A stretch of 64,000 nt of DNA, from positions 1 to 64,000 of the forward strand of contig CAKZQF010000007.1 of assembly GCA_937139475.1 (NCBI GenBank). The letters are read 5' to 3'. The position numbers were made by a program, and so were the translations under genes. Each line of letters starts with the position of its first letter. Within the stretch, counting starts at the first letter, position 1. The notes under the pieces were generated by a model. That model was not told the DNA's origin. It saw nothing but the letters and a program-made list of their open reading frames with translations, and did no database searches. Positions 1-9,045 of the stretch are shown in pieces. The stretch is from an uncultured Gammaproteobacteria bacterium. Its GTDB lineage: Bacteria; Pseudomonadota; Gammaproteobacteria; Enterobacterales; Psychrobiaceae.

Positions 1-983
1 AGTTCTTGTGTTGTTTGATCTTGCTCTTTTAGTGCGAAGCTTATTTGCTCGATGGACGCCGAAGAATTCTCCATTAGCTCAGTTATTTCGCCCATTGAGT
101 TCGATAGATCTTCAGTCACTTTAACCACGCTACCCGTTTGTACCACAACCTCATCCATCACTTGTGTCGTCGTATCAGTTTGGCTGGTGATCTCTTTAAG
201 CATAATGCCGATCTTTTCTGTGGCGTCAGCGGTTTTCGATGCTAGCGCTCGAACCTCATCGGCGACCACGGCAAACCCCCTGCCCTGTTCGCCCGCCCTC
301 GCGGCTTCTATAGCAGCATTAAGAGCCAATAAGTTAGTCTGCTGCGCTATTGAATCGATAACATCCGTAATACTCTGTATTTCTGCAGCTTTTGAGGCCA
401 ACAACTGAATTTGCGATGATGCATCATGAATACCGTCGCTTAAAGAGCCAATATTGTCCATACTACTGGCTAATTGCTCTTTACTCGAGGTACTTGCCAC
501 CATCGCCTTAACCGCCAATTCAGCGGTGATAGAGGCACTGTTGTTTATCTCAGTTGTGCTTGCAACCAACTGCTCTGTCGCCGTAGCAACACGGCTGACA
601 TCATCACCACTGCTATCAATTGAAGCGGCTAATTGCTGTACAAAAAAAGCAACCTGAGCGGAGTTTATTGCCAATTCACTGGCTCTGTCACTGATTTCAC
701 GCCCAACACCGGTAAATTCCTGCTCTCGCTGCTCAACAATTTCTTCTATATTTAATTTTTCAGCGACGACATTGATACTTTGGGCAATTTTCTGATACTG
801 CTTTTGATCAGGTATATCGATGAAATACCTCACTGATACAAACACACTGACAAGGCCTGAGAAAGCTATCATGATAGCTGAGTTTGTTGTACTCAGTGAC
901 AAGGCACTGACTATATAAAACACGATTAAAACAACGATTGTACTTACAATGGCAACACTTAAGCAGCGCTTATTATTCAACAT
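1..983 (-). CDS. Methyl-accepting chemotaxis protein, 3' end cut by window
   Basis: The reading frame starts at the ATG complementary to 981-983 and stays open to the window edge, so about 327 residues are visible and the C-terminus is missing. The N-terminus (MLNNKRC...) has two short hydrophobic segments at about residues 8-28 and 33-50, typical of a receptor with a tiny or absent periplasmic sensor domain. A long helical stretch follows. The conserved receptor hairpin tip is recognisable: an [20 protein letters not shown]-type segment preceded by NLLALNA. Such proteins signal to the CheA/CheW kinase complex at the inner membrane. What it senses cannot be read from the sequence; the lack of a large periplasmic domain hints at cytoplasmic or membrane-state sensing. 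The family is certain from the tip motif. Confidence 0.9.
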   Translation of the reverse strand, partial: MLNNKRCLSVAIVSTIVVLIVFYIVSALSLSTTNSAIMIAFSGLVSVFVSVRYFIDIPDQKQYQKIAQSINVVAEKLNIEEIVEQREQEFTGVGREISDRASELAINSAQVAFFVQQLAASIDSSGDDVSRVATATEQLVASTTEINNSASITAELAVKAMVASTSSKEQLASSMDNIGSLSDGIHDASSQIQLLASKAAEIQSITDVIDSIAQQTNLLALNAAIEAARAGEQGRGFAVVADEVRALASKTADATEKIGIMLKEITSQTDTTTQVMDEVVVQTGSVVKVTEDLSNSMGEITELMENSSASIEQISFALKEQDQTTQE

Positions 984-1412
984 ATATATCCCTGCACATA
1001 ATACCAACTATCATTAACAGCCCTGTGATAAGAAATAAATCAAAGAGATAACGTACTAGTTTAAATTAAGGTAAGCAGCCAGCCAGAAACCAGCCAATGT
1101 CATTAATATATTTGCGATAGCAGGTAAAAAGTATTAGACCAAAGTTTTGTCGTGCCTAACTAAAGCACGAGATACTTTCAAACTAACTTGCTGATTTTTT
1201 TGTGGGGTACAGTTTAGCAATGTGAAGCAAGCACTTGCCTTGCGGAACTTGTTTTTTGAGCCCATCATTTCCAGTAATTAATCAGTCCCCTTGAGCCTAA
1301 CCTTGTCTATCGGGAATACCAACATGGCAACTGTTATGCCTGGCAAGCAAGGTACATGGTCAAGGCAGCTCAACAGCTGATATGTTCTACGGCCTAACAC
1401 TACACCTTTTTC
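984..1412. other. Intergenic stretch without recognised gene
   Basis: About 430 bases between the divergent receptor gene and the PilZ gene leader. I see only a short hairpin (TCGTGC/GCACGA arms near 1150-1170) and no convincing open frame or RNA gene. It presumably carries the two divergent promoters. Confidence 0.4.
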
Positions 1413-1438
1413 TCCATTCTATGTTTAAATAGAATGGA
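1413..1438 (+). promoter_or_regulatory. Leader hairpin just upstream of the PilZ gene ribosome binding site
   Basis: The arms TCCATTCTAT (1413-1422) and ATAGAATGGA (1429-1438) are perfect 10-bp complements with a 6-base loop. The hairpin ends 3 bases before the strong ribosome binding site GAGGGGG (1441-1447) and 15 bases before the start codon. It could be a leader structure affecting translation or mRNA stability, or a palindromic protein-binding site. There is no T-run, so it is not a standard terminator. Confidence 0.45.
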
Positions 1439-1453
1439 TAGAGGGGGTGAATA

Positions 1454-1795
1454 ATGAAAATAGAGCGCCGATACCATCCACGCAAAGCCGTAACCTTTGA
1501 TGTAGAGCTGGTGATTTCACAACGCTTATATACCACTAGGGCAACTAATATTTCTCTTGGTGGAATTCAATTAGAGTCCACCCCTGAGATTATCAGTGCG
1601 CTTGAGCAATTAACGCTTAGCCCCATTGAATGTCAAATTGCTTTGGACTCCAAACAAATGGGAAAAATCAGCTTAGCGGTCCGTCTAATTATCAAACGTC
1701 GAGTCACTCAGTGTAATTATTTACTCGGTTTTAAATTCATCAATTTATCGCTAATCGAACAACAACAACTTAATATTTTGGTCAATAATATATAA
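1454..1795 (+). CDS. Single-domain PilZ protein (putative c-di-GMP receptor)
   Basis: 113 residues, essentially one PilZ domain. The two hallmark c-di-GMP contacts are visible: an RxxxR motif at residues 6-10 (RYHPR) and an N/DxSxxG motif at residues 32-37 (NISLGG). Family knowledge says this arrangement binds c-di-GMP and then controls a partner such as a motility, polysaccharide or type IV pilus component. The start is supported by GAGGGGG 7 bases upstream. It stands alone; the divergent neighbour is a chemotaxis receptor, which fits a motility role but does not prove it. The partner protein is unknown. Confidence 0.85.
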   Translation: MKIERRYHPRKAVTFDVELVISQRLYTTRATNISLGGIQLESTPEIISALEQLTLSPIECQIALDSKQMGKISLAVRLIIKRRVTQCNYLLGFKFINLSLIEQQQLNILVNNI

Positions 1796-2020
1796 GAGCT
1801 AGCTCCTGATAATTGAACTCAAAGGTAGTATCACCTCTAGCTTTTATTGTCACTGCCTATTTTATTTTCTTGTGTTCTATCACACACCTCAGGACGTACA
1901 AATAAGCAACACCTCGAATTAATCAAAACTTACGTTAAAAAATGGCGGCTATCTCTTCCCGTCCTAAGGTTAGATCTGTATTATCGCCACCATAAAATTC
2001 AGCTTATATAGAAGGTCCTC

Positions 2021-3352
2021 ATGACTAAACCACAAAAGCCAAATAGTGTCGCGATGCTCAAGCGAGCTCATCAAAATATGCCTATGGGCGTTGCAGACAG
2101 CTATCGTTACTGGGGTGAAGAGAACACCGTATTTTTAAGTAGCATGAAAGGCTGCACCATAACCGATTGTGATGAACAAACTTTCGTTGATTTCCGTTTG
2201 GCTTACGGCCCGATTATTTTGGGCTATCGTGACGAGCGCATCGATAATGTCGTTATCGATGCCATCACTAACACTGGAACAATCTCAGGTTTTTCAACGG
2301 GGCTAGACTCTGATGTTGTTGAGTTAATCAAATCAATGTGCCCAAACATCGAGAAAATGCGTTTCGCCAACTCAGGTACGGAAGCTGTTATCGGTGCGGT
2401 GCGTACAGCTCGTGGCTATACCAAGCGTAACAAGATTGTAGTGGTTGAGGGCGGATTTCACGGCCTACATGATGAAGTGATGTGGAAATCTGATGTTGAT
2501 AATTGGGATGTTGCTAACGAGAGTGCACCTAAAATCATCCCTTTTGGTGCAGGTATTCCGGTAAATACTCGTGAGCATCAAGTTAGCGTGCCGCTAAATG
2601 ATTTTGACGCACTGGACGCAGTATTTGCTCAAGATGGTGATGATATTGCTGCCATCCTAATTGAACCAATCATGGGTAACTGTGGCTCTATCGCTTCAAC
2701 GCAAGAGTATATGCAAAAACTGCGTGATGTGTGTGATGCTAACGGCTCACTACTTATCCTCGATGAAGTAAAAACTGGATTTCGCGTAGCACGTGGTGGC
2801 GCACAAGAGCTATACGGCATTTATGCTGATCTAACGACTTACGCCAAGGCAATGGGTAATGGTTATCCGGTCGCCGCTTTTGGTGGCAAAGCTAATGTTA
2901 TGGATACTATTTCATTTGAGAAAAATGGTGTTACTCATGGCGGTACCTACACGGCTAACATGGTGGCTTTAGCAGCTGCGAAAGCAACGCTAACTGTGCT
3001 TAAAGAAACTGAAGTTCACGCCACAATAAACCGTGTAGGGCAGTCGATTCAACAGCTACTTTCTCGCGTGTTTAGTAAGTTTGGTGTGGAGCACTGTTTT
3101 GCCGGGCCTGACTCGATGTTTGGCATTCACTTTGGCAGCACAGTTCCAACCAATTACCGTGATTGGAAACAAACCGATAGCGATCTGTATACACAGTTTG
3201 CAATGAATCTGATCGACAATGGTGTGATGTTAGAACCTGACTCTCGCGAACCATGGTTTATTTGTGAAGCGCACGCAACAATGGATTTAGCTTGGCTAGA
3301 GCAAGTTGCTGAGAAATCGATGAAAGATGCGATTGACGGTTCAGCTAACTAG
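2021..3352 (+). CDS. Class III PLP aminotransferase (glutamate-1-semialdehyde aminomutase-like)
   Basis: 443 residues, the usual length for fold-type I class III enzymes. The phosphate-contacting SGT is at residues 118-120, the PLP ring-nitrogen Asp is D248 in LILDEVKTGF, and the Schiff-base lysine is K276 in TYAKAMGNG. The HGGTYTAN block is typical of the glutamate-1-semialdehyde-2,1-aminomutase/omega-aminotransferase branch. It is unlikely to be the haem-pathway HemL: it lacks the usual GGG context after the lysine and is not near haem genes. A role with amine or amino-acid substrates is plausible, given PutP downstream and the polyamine island further on, but the substrate is unknown. The start ATG follows AGAAGGTCCTC, a reasonable ribosome binding site. 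A terminator hairpin follows the stop. Confidence 0.85.
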   Translation: MTKPQKPNSVAMLKRAHQNMPMGVADSYRYWGEENTVFLSSMKGCTITDCDEQTFVDFRLAYGPIILGYRDERIDNVVIDAITNTGTISGFSTGLDSDVVELIKSMCPNIEKMRFANSGTEAVIGAVRTARGYTKRNKIVVVEGGFHGLHDEVMWKSDVDNWDVANESAPKIIPFGAGIPVNTREHQVSVPLNDFDALDAVFAQDGDDIAAILIEPIMGNCGSIASTQEYMQKLRDVCDANGSLLILDEVKTGFRVARGGAQELYGIYADLTTYAKAMGNGYPVAAFGGKANVMDTISFEKNGVTHGGTYTANMVALAAAKATLTVLKETEVHATINRVGQSIQQLLSRVFSKFGVEHCFAGPDSMFGIHFGSTVPTNYRDWKQTDSDLYTQFAMNLIDNGVMLEPDSREPWFICEAHATMDLAWLEQVAEKSMKDAIDGSAN

Positions 3353-3361
3353 AAGTGTCGT

Positions 3362-3386
3362 ATAAGCGCTCGCTCAGAGCGCTTAT
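3362..3386 (+). terminator. Hairpin terminator after the aminotransferase
   Basis: The arms ATAAGCGCTC (3362-3371) and GAGCGCTTAT (3377-3386) form a perfect 10-bp stem with a 5-base loop, 10 bases after the stop codon, followed by a T-rich stretch (TCATTTTCT). Confidence 0.65.
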
Positions 3387-3409
3387 TCATTTTCTAAACG
3401 CCAGAAACA

Positions 3410-3439
3410 ACTAGGGCGCAGCATAAGCCGCGCCCTAGT
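3410..3439. repeat. Second perfect inverted repeat in the same gap
   Basis: The arms ACTAGGGCGC (3410-3419) and GCGCCCTAGT (3430-3439) form a perfect 10-bp stem with a 10-base loop. There is no T-run on either side. It may be a backup terminator or the edge of the repeat-rich intergenic element that follows. Confidence 0.5.
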
Positions 3440-3493
3440 CATTCATCCGTGATCAACAAACTCCATCTAACCTAGTGCTAAATTCCATTAACA

Positions 3494-3660
3494 CCGCCGT
3501 CATCCTGACGTTCCCTTCCGTGGGCTAATTTCCTACAGCGCCATCCTAGCACTTAGACCCATCCGTGGGCCAATTTCCTATGGCACCATCCTGGCACCTT
3601 ACCCCTTCCATGGGATATCATCCTTGTCACGCCATCCTAGCGCTTGTCTTCTTCCTTGGT
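3494..3660. repeat. Tandem imperfect 45-bp repeat, about 3.5 copies
   Basis: The phrases TCCGTGGGC (3517 and 3562) and TCCATGGGA (3607) recur at exactly 45 bases. Between them CATCCTGAC, CCATCCTAGCACTT, CCATCCTGGCACCTT and CCATCCTAGCGCTT recur in register, the first near 3499. The copies have diverged by point changes but keep their length. There are no unique spacers, so this is not a CRISPR. The remaining bases to 3923 hold no convincing gene; a small inverted repeat CTTACA/TGTAAG lies near 3845-3860. Confidence 0.7.
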
Positions 3661-3923
3661 CCTTGACAGTAGAGTCACTTCCTGTGTCTCTCTTTGCGTC
3701 CTTTCGATATAAATAATAGGATGATTCGCTAGACCATTCTAGTCGCATTTTCATAAAAAATTTAACGTGCAAGCTGAAATACAATCCATACTTGATATTT
3801 ATCAATAACTTAATAACAGTAGATTACATTTCTCTACATATCTTCTTACAGCCTTGTAAGAGATATCTCACACTAGACTTCCTAATATACTAACCAATGC
3901 AATTCTTATATTATTTCAAGAAG

Positions 3924-5417
3924 CTAGTCACGAGCTAATGCATCATCAACCCGATCACACAGGTTAAGTACTTCTTCACCAGGAGGCTTAGTCAATAGAC
4001 TTACTATAACAATCGCAATACTTGCAAAAATAAACCCTGGAACTATCTCAAACACATCAAATAATCCGCCACTAAGCTGCTTCCATACCACAACCGTCAC
4101 GCCCCCAACGACAATACCAGCCAGTGCGCCATGGCTATTCATGCGTTGCCAATACAGTGCAAGTATTAATGCTGGGCCAAATGCAGCACCAAAGCCCGCC
4201 CAAGCATAGGATACCAAGCCCAGTACGGTACTTTCAGGGTTAAATGCCAGTGCTAAAGCAATTAAAGATAACACCACCACGCCGATGCGTCCGACCATCA
4301 CTGTTTCTGTCGCACTCGCCTCTGGGCGTAGCAACTGCTTATAGAAATCTTCAGCAAGTGCAGACGAAGAGACTAACAGTTGGGAATCAGCAGTACTCAT
4401 TACTGCCGCTAAAATTGCCGCCAGTAATATACCTGCAACCACTGGGTGGAATACCGCATTAACCAGTAACATAAAGATAGTTTCACTATCCTCTAACTTG
4501 CCCGCCAAGTTGGCATCAACGTATAGCAACCCAACTAAACCTACCAACATTGCACCAGCCATAGAGATAGTGGTCCAAGTAACCGCAATACGTCGTGCGG
4601 TAGTTAAGTCTTTATTTGAACGCGACGCGTTAAAGCGCGCAAGAATATGCGGCTGGCCAAAATAGCCAAGTCCCCATGCTACTAACGAGATAATTGCAAT
4701 AGCCCCCATCGACTCACCACTGACGTTGGTAAACATATCCAGCAGCTCAGGATTTTTAGCCGCTAACGAGTCTGATAGTTGCAATAGTGAGATATCAAGT
4801 GAGGCAATAGGCACAATGACAAGTGCAGCAGCCATTAGTAGCCCTTGAACTAAGTCCGTCCAAGACACCGCTAAAAAGCCACCGAATAAGGTGTACGACA
4901 CCACACATACGGTACCGATAATCACCGCAATTTTATAATCAAGACCAAATACCGTCTCAAACAACTTGCCGCCCGCGACCAGACCGGAGCTGGTGTAGAA
5001 CAAAAAGAACATCAAGATGAAAAACGCCGAGATCGTCTGTAACAAGCGTGTTTTATCATTAAAGCGGCGAGCAAAAAATTCAGGTAGCGTAAGTGCATTG
5101 TCAGCTTCAATGCTAAAAGTTCTTAATCGCTTGGCACAAACCAACCAGTTGGCCCAAGTGCCCAATAGTAATCCACCAGCAAGCCATAATGCTGGCATAC
5201 CAGATGCAAAAGCATATCCCGGAAGACCTAACAATAACCAACCACTCATGTCTGAAGCGCCAGCAGAAATTGCTGTGGGCCAAGGACCAAGTGTTCGACC
5301 TCCTAAAAAGTAGTCTGTTGAATCAACCGTACGTTTGTAAGCATAGTAGCCGATGCCCATCATCAGTACTAAATAGGCAATAAAAGTAGCTGTTATTGCG
5401 GCATTATTTTCAATCAT
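3924..5417 (-). CDS. putP: Sodium/proline symporter PutP
   Basis: 497 residues, matching PutP of the sodium:solute symporter family, an inner-membrane carrier with about 13 transmembrane helices that imports proline with Na+. The N-terminus shows the family pattern: a first hydrophobic helix, then YFLGGRTLGPWPTAISAGAS and DMSGWLLLGLPG, the Na+/substrate region of helix II. GGFLAVSWTDLVQG and the late STADSQLLVSSSALAEDF segments are also typical. The start ATG lies at the end of a 150-base gap shared with the divergent ABC exporter gene. It is a single-gene unit; putA is not in the window. Confidence 0.93.
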   Translation of the reverse strand: MIENNAAITATFIAYLVLMMGIGYYAYKRTVDSTDYFLGGRTLGPWPTAISAGASDMSGWLLLGLPGYAFASGMPALWLAGGLLLGTWANWLVCAKRLRTFSIEADNALTLPEFFARRFNDKTRLLQTISAFFILMFFLFYTSSGLVAGGKLFETVFGLDYKIAVIIGTVCVVSYTLFGGFLAVSWTDLVQGLLMAAALVIVPIASLDISLLQLSDSLAAKNPELLDMFTNVSGESMGAIAIISLVAWGLGYFGQPHILARFNASRSNKDLTTARRIAVTWTTISMAGAMLVGLVGLLYVDANLAGKLEDSETIFMLLVNAVFHPVVAGILLAAILAAVMSTADSQLLVSSSALAEDFYKQLLRPEASATETVMVGRIGVVVLSLIALALAFNPESTVLGLVSYAWAGFGAAFGPALILALYWQRMNSHGALAGIVVGGVTVVVWKQLSGGLFDVFEIVPGFIFASIAIVIVSLLTKPPGEEVLNLCDRVDDALARD

Positions 5418-5591
5418 ATTATTATTCTCATTGTGTGATTGGGTGAAGTATAACCGCTAACTCACTTTTATAGAATCACTCCATTGCAACCGACGCCTTT
5501 TTATTGTCCGTTTAATTAATCTACACCGTGAATCAGCTAGTCCAATAATTAATACGAGACTAAGCACTTGAAAAAACAGGTGTCGGCCATC

Positions 5592-7403
5592 ATGTCTATT
5601 AAATCACCGCCAACTAATCAGGCTATATCAATGTCCATTGAAAGTAATTCAAAAACAGAAAAAGCAGCATTTACCAGTTTGTTGCCAATTTTCGCTTTTA
5701 TTAAACCCTATAAAAAACGGGTCGCTAGTGCATTACTTGCCTTGGTATTGACTGCAATGGTGAGTTTATCGCTAGGGCAAGGAGTAAAGTATGTTATCGA
5801 CAGTGGCTTTATTGCGGGCTCGCAAGAACAATTAACCCAAGCTATTTTAGTGCTGATTGGTTTAATTAGTTTGCTCGCTGTAGGCACCTTCTGTCGCTTT
5901 TATTTGATGTCGTGGCTAGGCGAAAGAGTAAGTGGTGATATTCGAAAGGCGGTGTTTAAACAGATCGTGGCACTTCATCCCAGCTACTTCGAGGAAAACC
6001 GTAGTGGTGAATTAATGTCTAGGCTTACCACCGATACCGTTTTATTACAGTCCATCGTCGGATCATCCTTTTCGATGGCACTGCGCTCTGGCTTTATGCT
6101 CATTGGTGCGTTGGTTATGCTCTTTGTCACGAACCTCAAACTAACCCTTATTGTTCTGACGACCTTGCCGCTAGTACTACTGCCAATGATGCTTTATGGA
6201 CGCCGAGTGCGCAATTTAGCGGCCAGCAGTCAAGATGCCATTGCCGATGTCGGTACTTATGCTGGTGAAATTATTCAGAATATTAAGGTAGTACAAAGCT
6301 ACACCAGAGAAGAGGCTGAGCATCAGGCATTTTCTGGTGAAGTAGAAAAGGCTTTTGAAATAGCCAAGCACCGAGTGTGGCAACGCTCGCTGCTTATTGC
6401 CGGGGTAATATTTTTAACCTTTGCCGCTATTAGTGCGATGTTATGGAGCGGCGGCACAGATGTTCTTAATGGAAAAATGAGTGGTGGTGACTTAGGTGCT
6501 TTTGTATTTTATGCCATTATGGTTGCGATGTCGGTTGCAACGGTTGCAGAAGTCTACGGCGAACTACAACGGGCGGCAGGTGCTGCTACTCGCTTGCTTG
6601 AGTTACTCAAGGTACAAAGTGACATCAAAGAATCAAGCCTACCTATCACAATGCCAGTTGACCATCCGCAAGCTATCTCGCTTGAGCAAATCGATTTTTA
6701 TTATCCATCTCGCCCTGACAAGGCCGCCTTAAGAGATATCAATCTATCGATTCCAAAAGGAAAAATTGTCGCCCTTGTAGGGCCATCGGGAGCTGGTAAA
6801 ACGACCTTATTTGAATTATTGCAACGCTTTTACGATCCGCAGCAGGGGCAAGTTAAATTCAAAGGCATCGATATTAGTAATATTGCGTTAACGGAGTTAA
6901 GGCAATCAATGGGATTAGTATCACAGCAACCCGTGCTATTTAGCACCAACGTGTATAACAATATTGCCTACGGTAAGCCTGATGCAACCAAAGAAGAAGT
7001 GATAGCAGCTGCAAAGCGAGCACACGCAGATGAATTTATTGAGCAGCTTCCTGATGGCTATCAGAGCTTTTTAGGTGAACAGGGAGTACGCCTCTCTGGC
7101 GGTCAAAAACAACGAATCGCTTTAGCTCGGGCTATTTTGAAAGATCCGGAGATTTTATTACTCGACGAGGCGACTAGCGCCCTAGACGCAGAAAGTGAAC
7201 ACCATGTGCAGGCAGCACTGAATGAACTAATGAAAGATCGCACCACACTTATTATCGCTCACCGCCTGTCGACCGTGCTTCATGCCGATATCATTGTGGT
7301 GATGGATCAGGGGAAGGTTGTCGATAGTGGTACACACCACTCTTTGCTAGAGTCCTCTACACTTTACCGACGTTTATGTGAGTTACAATTTGAACAAGCT
7401 TAA
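5592..7403 (+). CDS. MsbA-related ABC exporter (fused membrane and ATPase domains)
   Basis: 603 residues from the ATG at 5592. A TTG 24 bases upstream would extend the frame, but the ATG is preferred. The N-terminal half has six predicted transmembrane helices of the type I exporter fold. The C-terminal nucleotide-binding domain has Walker A GPSGAGKTT (about residues 397-405), the signature LSGGQKQR, Walker B ILLLDEATSALD and the switch histidine in IIAHRLST. It would act as a homodimer in the inner membrane, exporting lipids, drugs or peptides. It resembles the MsbA-related half-transporters common in proteobacteria rather than MsbA itself. It appears to be transcribed alone, divergent from putP. 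The substrate is unknown. Confidence 0.88.
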   Translation: MSIKSPPTNQAISMSIESNSKTEKAAFTSLLPIFAFIKPYKKRVASALLALVLTAMVSLSLGQGVKYVIDSGFIAGSQEQLTQAILVLIGLISLLAVGTFCRFYLMSWLGERVSGDIRKAVFKQIVALHPSYFEENRSGELMSRLTTDTVLLQSIVGSSFSMALRSGFMLIGALVMLFVTNLKLTLIVLTTLPLVLLPMMLYGRRVRNLAASSQDAIADVGTYAGEIIQNIKVVQSYTREEAEHQAFSGEVEKAFEIAKHRVWQRSLLIAGVIFLTFAAISAMLWSGGTDVLNGKMSGGDLGAFVFYAIMVAMSVATVAEVYGELQRAAGAATRLLELLKVQSDIKESSLPITMPVDHPQAISLEQIDFYYPSRPDKAALRDINLSIPKGKIVALVGPSGAGKTTLFELLQRFYDPQQGQVKFKGIDISNIALTELRQSMGLVSQQPVLFSTNVYNNIAYGKPDATKEEVIAAAKRAHADEFIEQLPDGYQSFLGEQGVRLSGGQKQRIALARAILKDPEILLLDEATSALDAESEHHVQAALNELMKDRTTLIIAHRLSTVLHADIIVVMDQGKVVDSGTHHSLLESSTLYRRLCELQFEQA

Positions 7404-7426
7404 GCGAATATTGATTGTTCAGAGAC

Positions 7427-7668
7427 TCAAAAGTTAGGACTAACAACGACTTTATTTCGGCCTTGTGCTTTAGCCAAGCCTTTGGCGAGCTGTGTGCTGA
7501 GTATTCACTAACGCCAATACTCAGGTTATCGCTTGAGATGTATTACCAATTGTATTTTGCGTCGGCTTCTCGCGTATTTTTTCAGAGAATATTTCAGCTT
7601 GCCTGGCATTAGTGTTAGGCAATAGCATCACAAGTTCTTCACCTCCCTGATTAAAACCGAACACAAAA
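7427..7668 (-). pseudogene. Decayed remnant of a GGDEF (diguanylate cyclase) domain
   Basis: Reading the minus strand, one frame gives GFNQGGEELVMLLPNTN, the active-site GG(D/E)EF-type hairpin, followed by ARQAEIFSEKIRE. A second frame then gives LSIGVSEYS, and a third gives LAKAQGRNKVVV before a stop at 7427-7429. These are the GGDEF motif, the SIG(V/I) strand and the C-terminal AK-x-GRN motif in the right order. They are broken by at least two frame changes, and part of the domain before AKAQGRN is missing. No start or upstream half is visible. Diguanylate cyclases make c-di-GMP; this copy cannot. The open frame on the opposite strand here (7415-7612) is its antisense shadow. Confidence 0.7.
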
Positions 7669-7747
7669 ATACTTAAAACCGAACATTGAACATTTCACAC
7701 GCCAACAAAACAAGTGTAAACCACTGTATTTTAACAACTTTAAATTC

Positions 7748-7763
7748 TGGCATGAATTTTTCA
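7748..7763 (+). promoter_or_regulatory. Weak sigma-54-like promoter ahead of the ABC efflux operon
   Basis: TGGCATGAATTTTTCA has a good -24 half (TGGCATG) at the right spacing, but the -12 half is TTTCA where TTGCA is expected. It lies about 38 bases before the first gene of an operon whose own regulator is of the sigma-54 type, which is why it is listed. The missing -12 GC makes it doubtful. Confidence 0.25.
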
Positions 7764-7800
7764 CTATAAGCATACCTAAGTCTTAATTACATACTAAGCC

Positions 7801-9036
7801 ATGAACATTGATTTACCACAATCAGCCTCTGCCAAACGATACCTTACGATAGGCATAATCATCCTCGCTGTGGGCGTCGCGATTTTCTCAGCCCTCTCTC
7901 CCCGTTCTCCAACGGTAGCCTTAGAGCAACTAAGTTTTAATCAGGTTAAGCAAGGACCTTTAGACATCTATGTGGATAGCTTTGGGGAGTTCATCTCTCG
8001 CGAGGAACGACTACTTACAGCGCCCGCTCTAGGTAAAGTCGCCGAAATACTAATACGCCCAGGAACGCTGGTTACCCCCGAAACAGTAATTTTACGCCTG
8101 CTTAACCCACAGCTAACTCAGCAAGTAAATCAGGCCAAAGGAACATTAAAGCAACGTAAAGCGATGCAGGCCGCTTTTGAATATGAACAAACCAATGCTC
8201 GCCTTAATTATCTGGGGCGAATCGAAGATCTAAAAGCAAAGCTGGAGAAAGATGAGTTAGAGCTTTCTGTAAATCAACGCTTACTTGATTTGGGAACGGT
8301 TTCAAAAATAAAACTGCAACGCGCGCAGCTAGCGGTAAAACAAAGCCTTAGTAGCCTTGAGTTTGAACAAAAAAAATACGCTCAATTTCTTGAGATGCAA
8401 TCCTACCAACTGACCCAAAAGCAGATTGAAGTCCAGCAACAGCAAGATAAATTACACTTACTTGAAAAGCAGCTAGCACAGATGTCGATTACCGCTGGAC
8501 TCAGTGGTACCTTACAAACATTGGAAGTTAAGCTAGGGCAAAGCGTTAACCTTGGTCAGTCCATTGCCAAGGTAGGTAGTATCAACCAGTTAATTGCCAA
8601 ACTCAGACTGCCACAGCGTCAGGCAGATCAAATCAGTTTGGGTGCTAGTGTGATTATCGATACCAAAAAGGGGAAGATACCTGCCCATATTTCTCGTATC
8701 GAAAGCTTAGTGACCGACGGTTCAGTATTAGCTGAAGCAATTCTCGCTGGACCACTAACCCAAAATGCCAGACCATCACTACCAATCACAGCGAAAATCT
8801 TTCTCGAACACAAACAGAAAGCGACTTATGTCAAACAAAGTCCGGGTCTTAGGCCAAATAGCAAGCATAACTTATTCGTCCAAATCAATGAGCAACAACT
8901 CATTCAACGCGAAGTTATTTTTGGCCAATTAACTCACGATAAGCTACTAATCAAGAGTGGCTTAAACAACCAAGAAACAATCGTCGCTAATGATATGCGC
9001 GACTACCAGCAATTTAGCACCCTAGCAATTAATTAA
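7801..9036 (+). CDS. HlyD/MacA-type membrane fusion protein of an ABC efflux system
   Basis: 411 residues. One N-terminal membrane anchor (about residues 15-33) is followed by a lipoyl-like half (about 60-100), a long Q/K/L-rich coiled coil (about 105-225) and the second lipoyl/beta-barrel half. This is the periplasmic adaptor architecture that links an inner-membrane ABC transporter to an outer-membrane channel. It is first in a run of five same-strand genes: 9 bases separate it from the ATPase gene, which overlaps the permease gene by 4 bases. The cargo is unknown. No outer-membrane channel gene is in the cluster, so a shared TolC-like protein would be needed. Confidence 0.87.
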   Translation: MNIDLPQSASAKRYLTIGIIILAVGVAIFSALSPRSPTVALEQLSFNQVKQGPLDIYVDSFGEFISREERLLTAPALGKVAEILIRPGTLVTPETVILRLLNPQLTQQVNQAKGTLKQRKAMQAAFEYEQTNARLNYLGRIEDLKAKLEKDELELSVNQRLLDLGTVSKIKLQRAQLAVKQSLSSLEFEQKKYAQFLEMQSYQLTQKQIEVQQQQDKLHLLEKQLAQMSITAGLSGTLQTLEVKLGQSVNLGQSIAKVGSINQLIAKLRLPQRQADQISLGASVIIDTKKGKIPAHISRIESLVTDGSVLAEAILAGPLTQNARPSLPITAKIFLEHKQKATYVKQSPGLRPNSKHNLFVQINEQQLIQREVIFGQLTHDKLLIKSGLNNQETIVANDMRDYQQFSTLAIN

Positions 9037-9045
9037 GGACAGCTC

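Noticed and set aside
3494-3660. CRISPR-like array
   Set aside because: The whole 45-bp unit repeats, with no unique spacers between conserved repeats, and no cas genes are present.
3599-3805. Possible 68-residue minus-strand gene
   Set aside because: It lies across the tandem repeat, has no ribosome binding site or recognisable family and an atypical composition.
7415-7612. Possible 65-residue plus-strand gene
   Set aside because: The opposite strand here encodes recognisable GGDEF fragments; the plus-strand frame is only their antisense.
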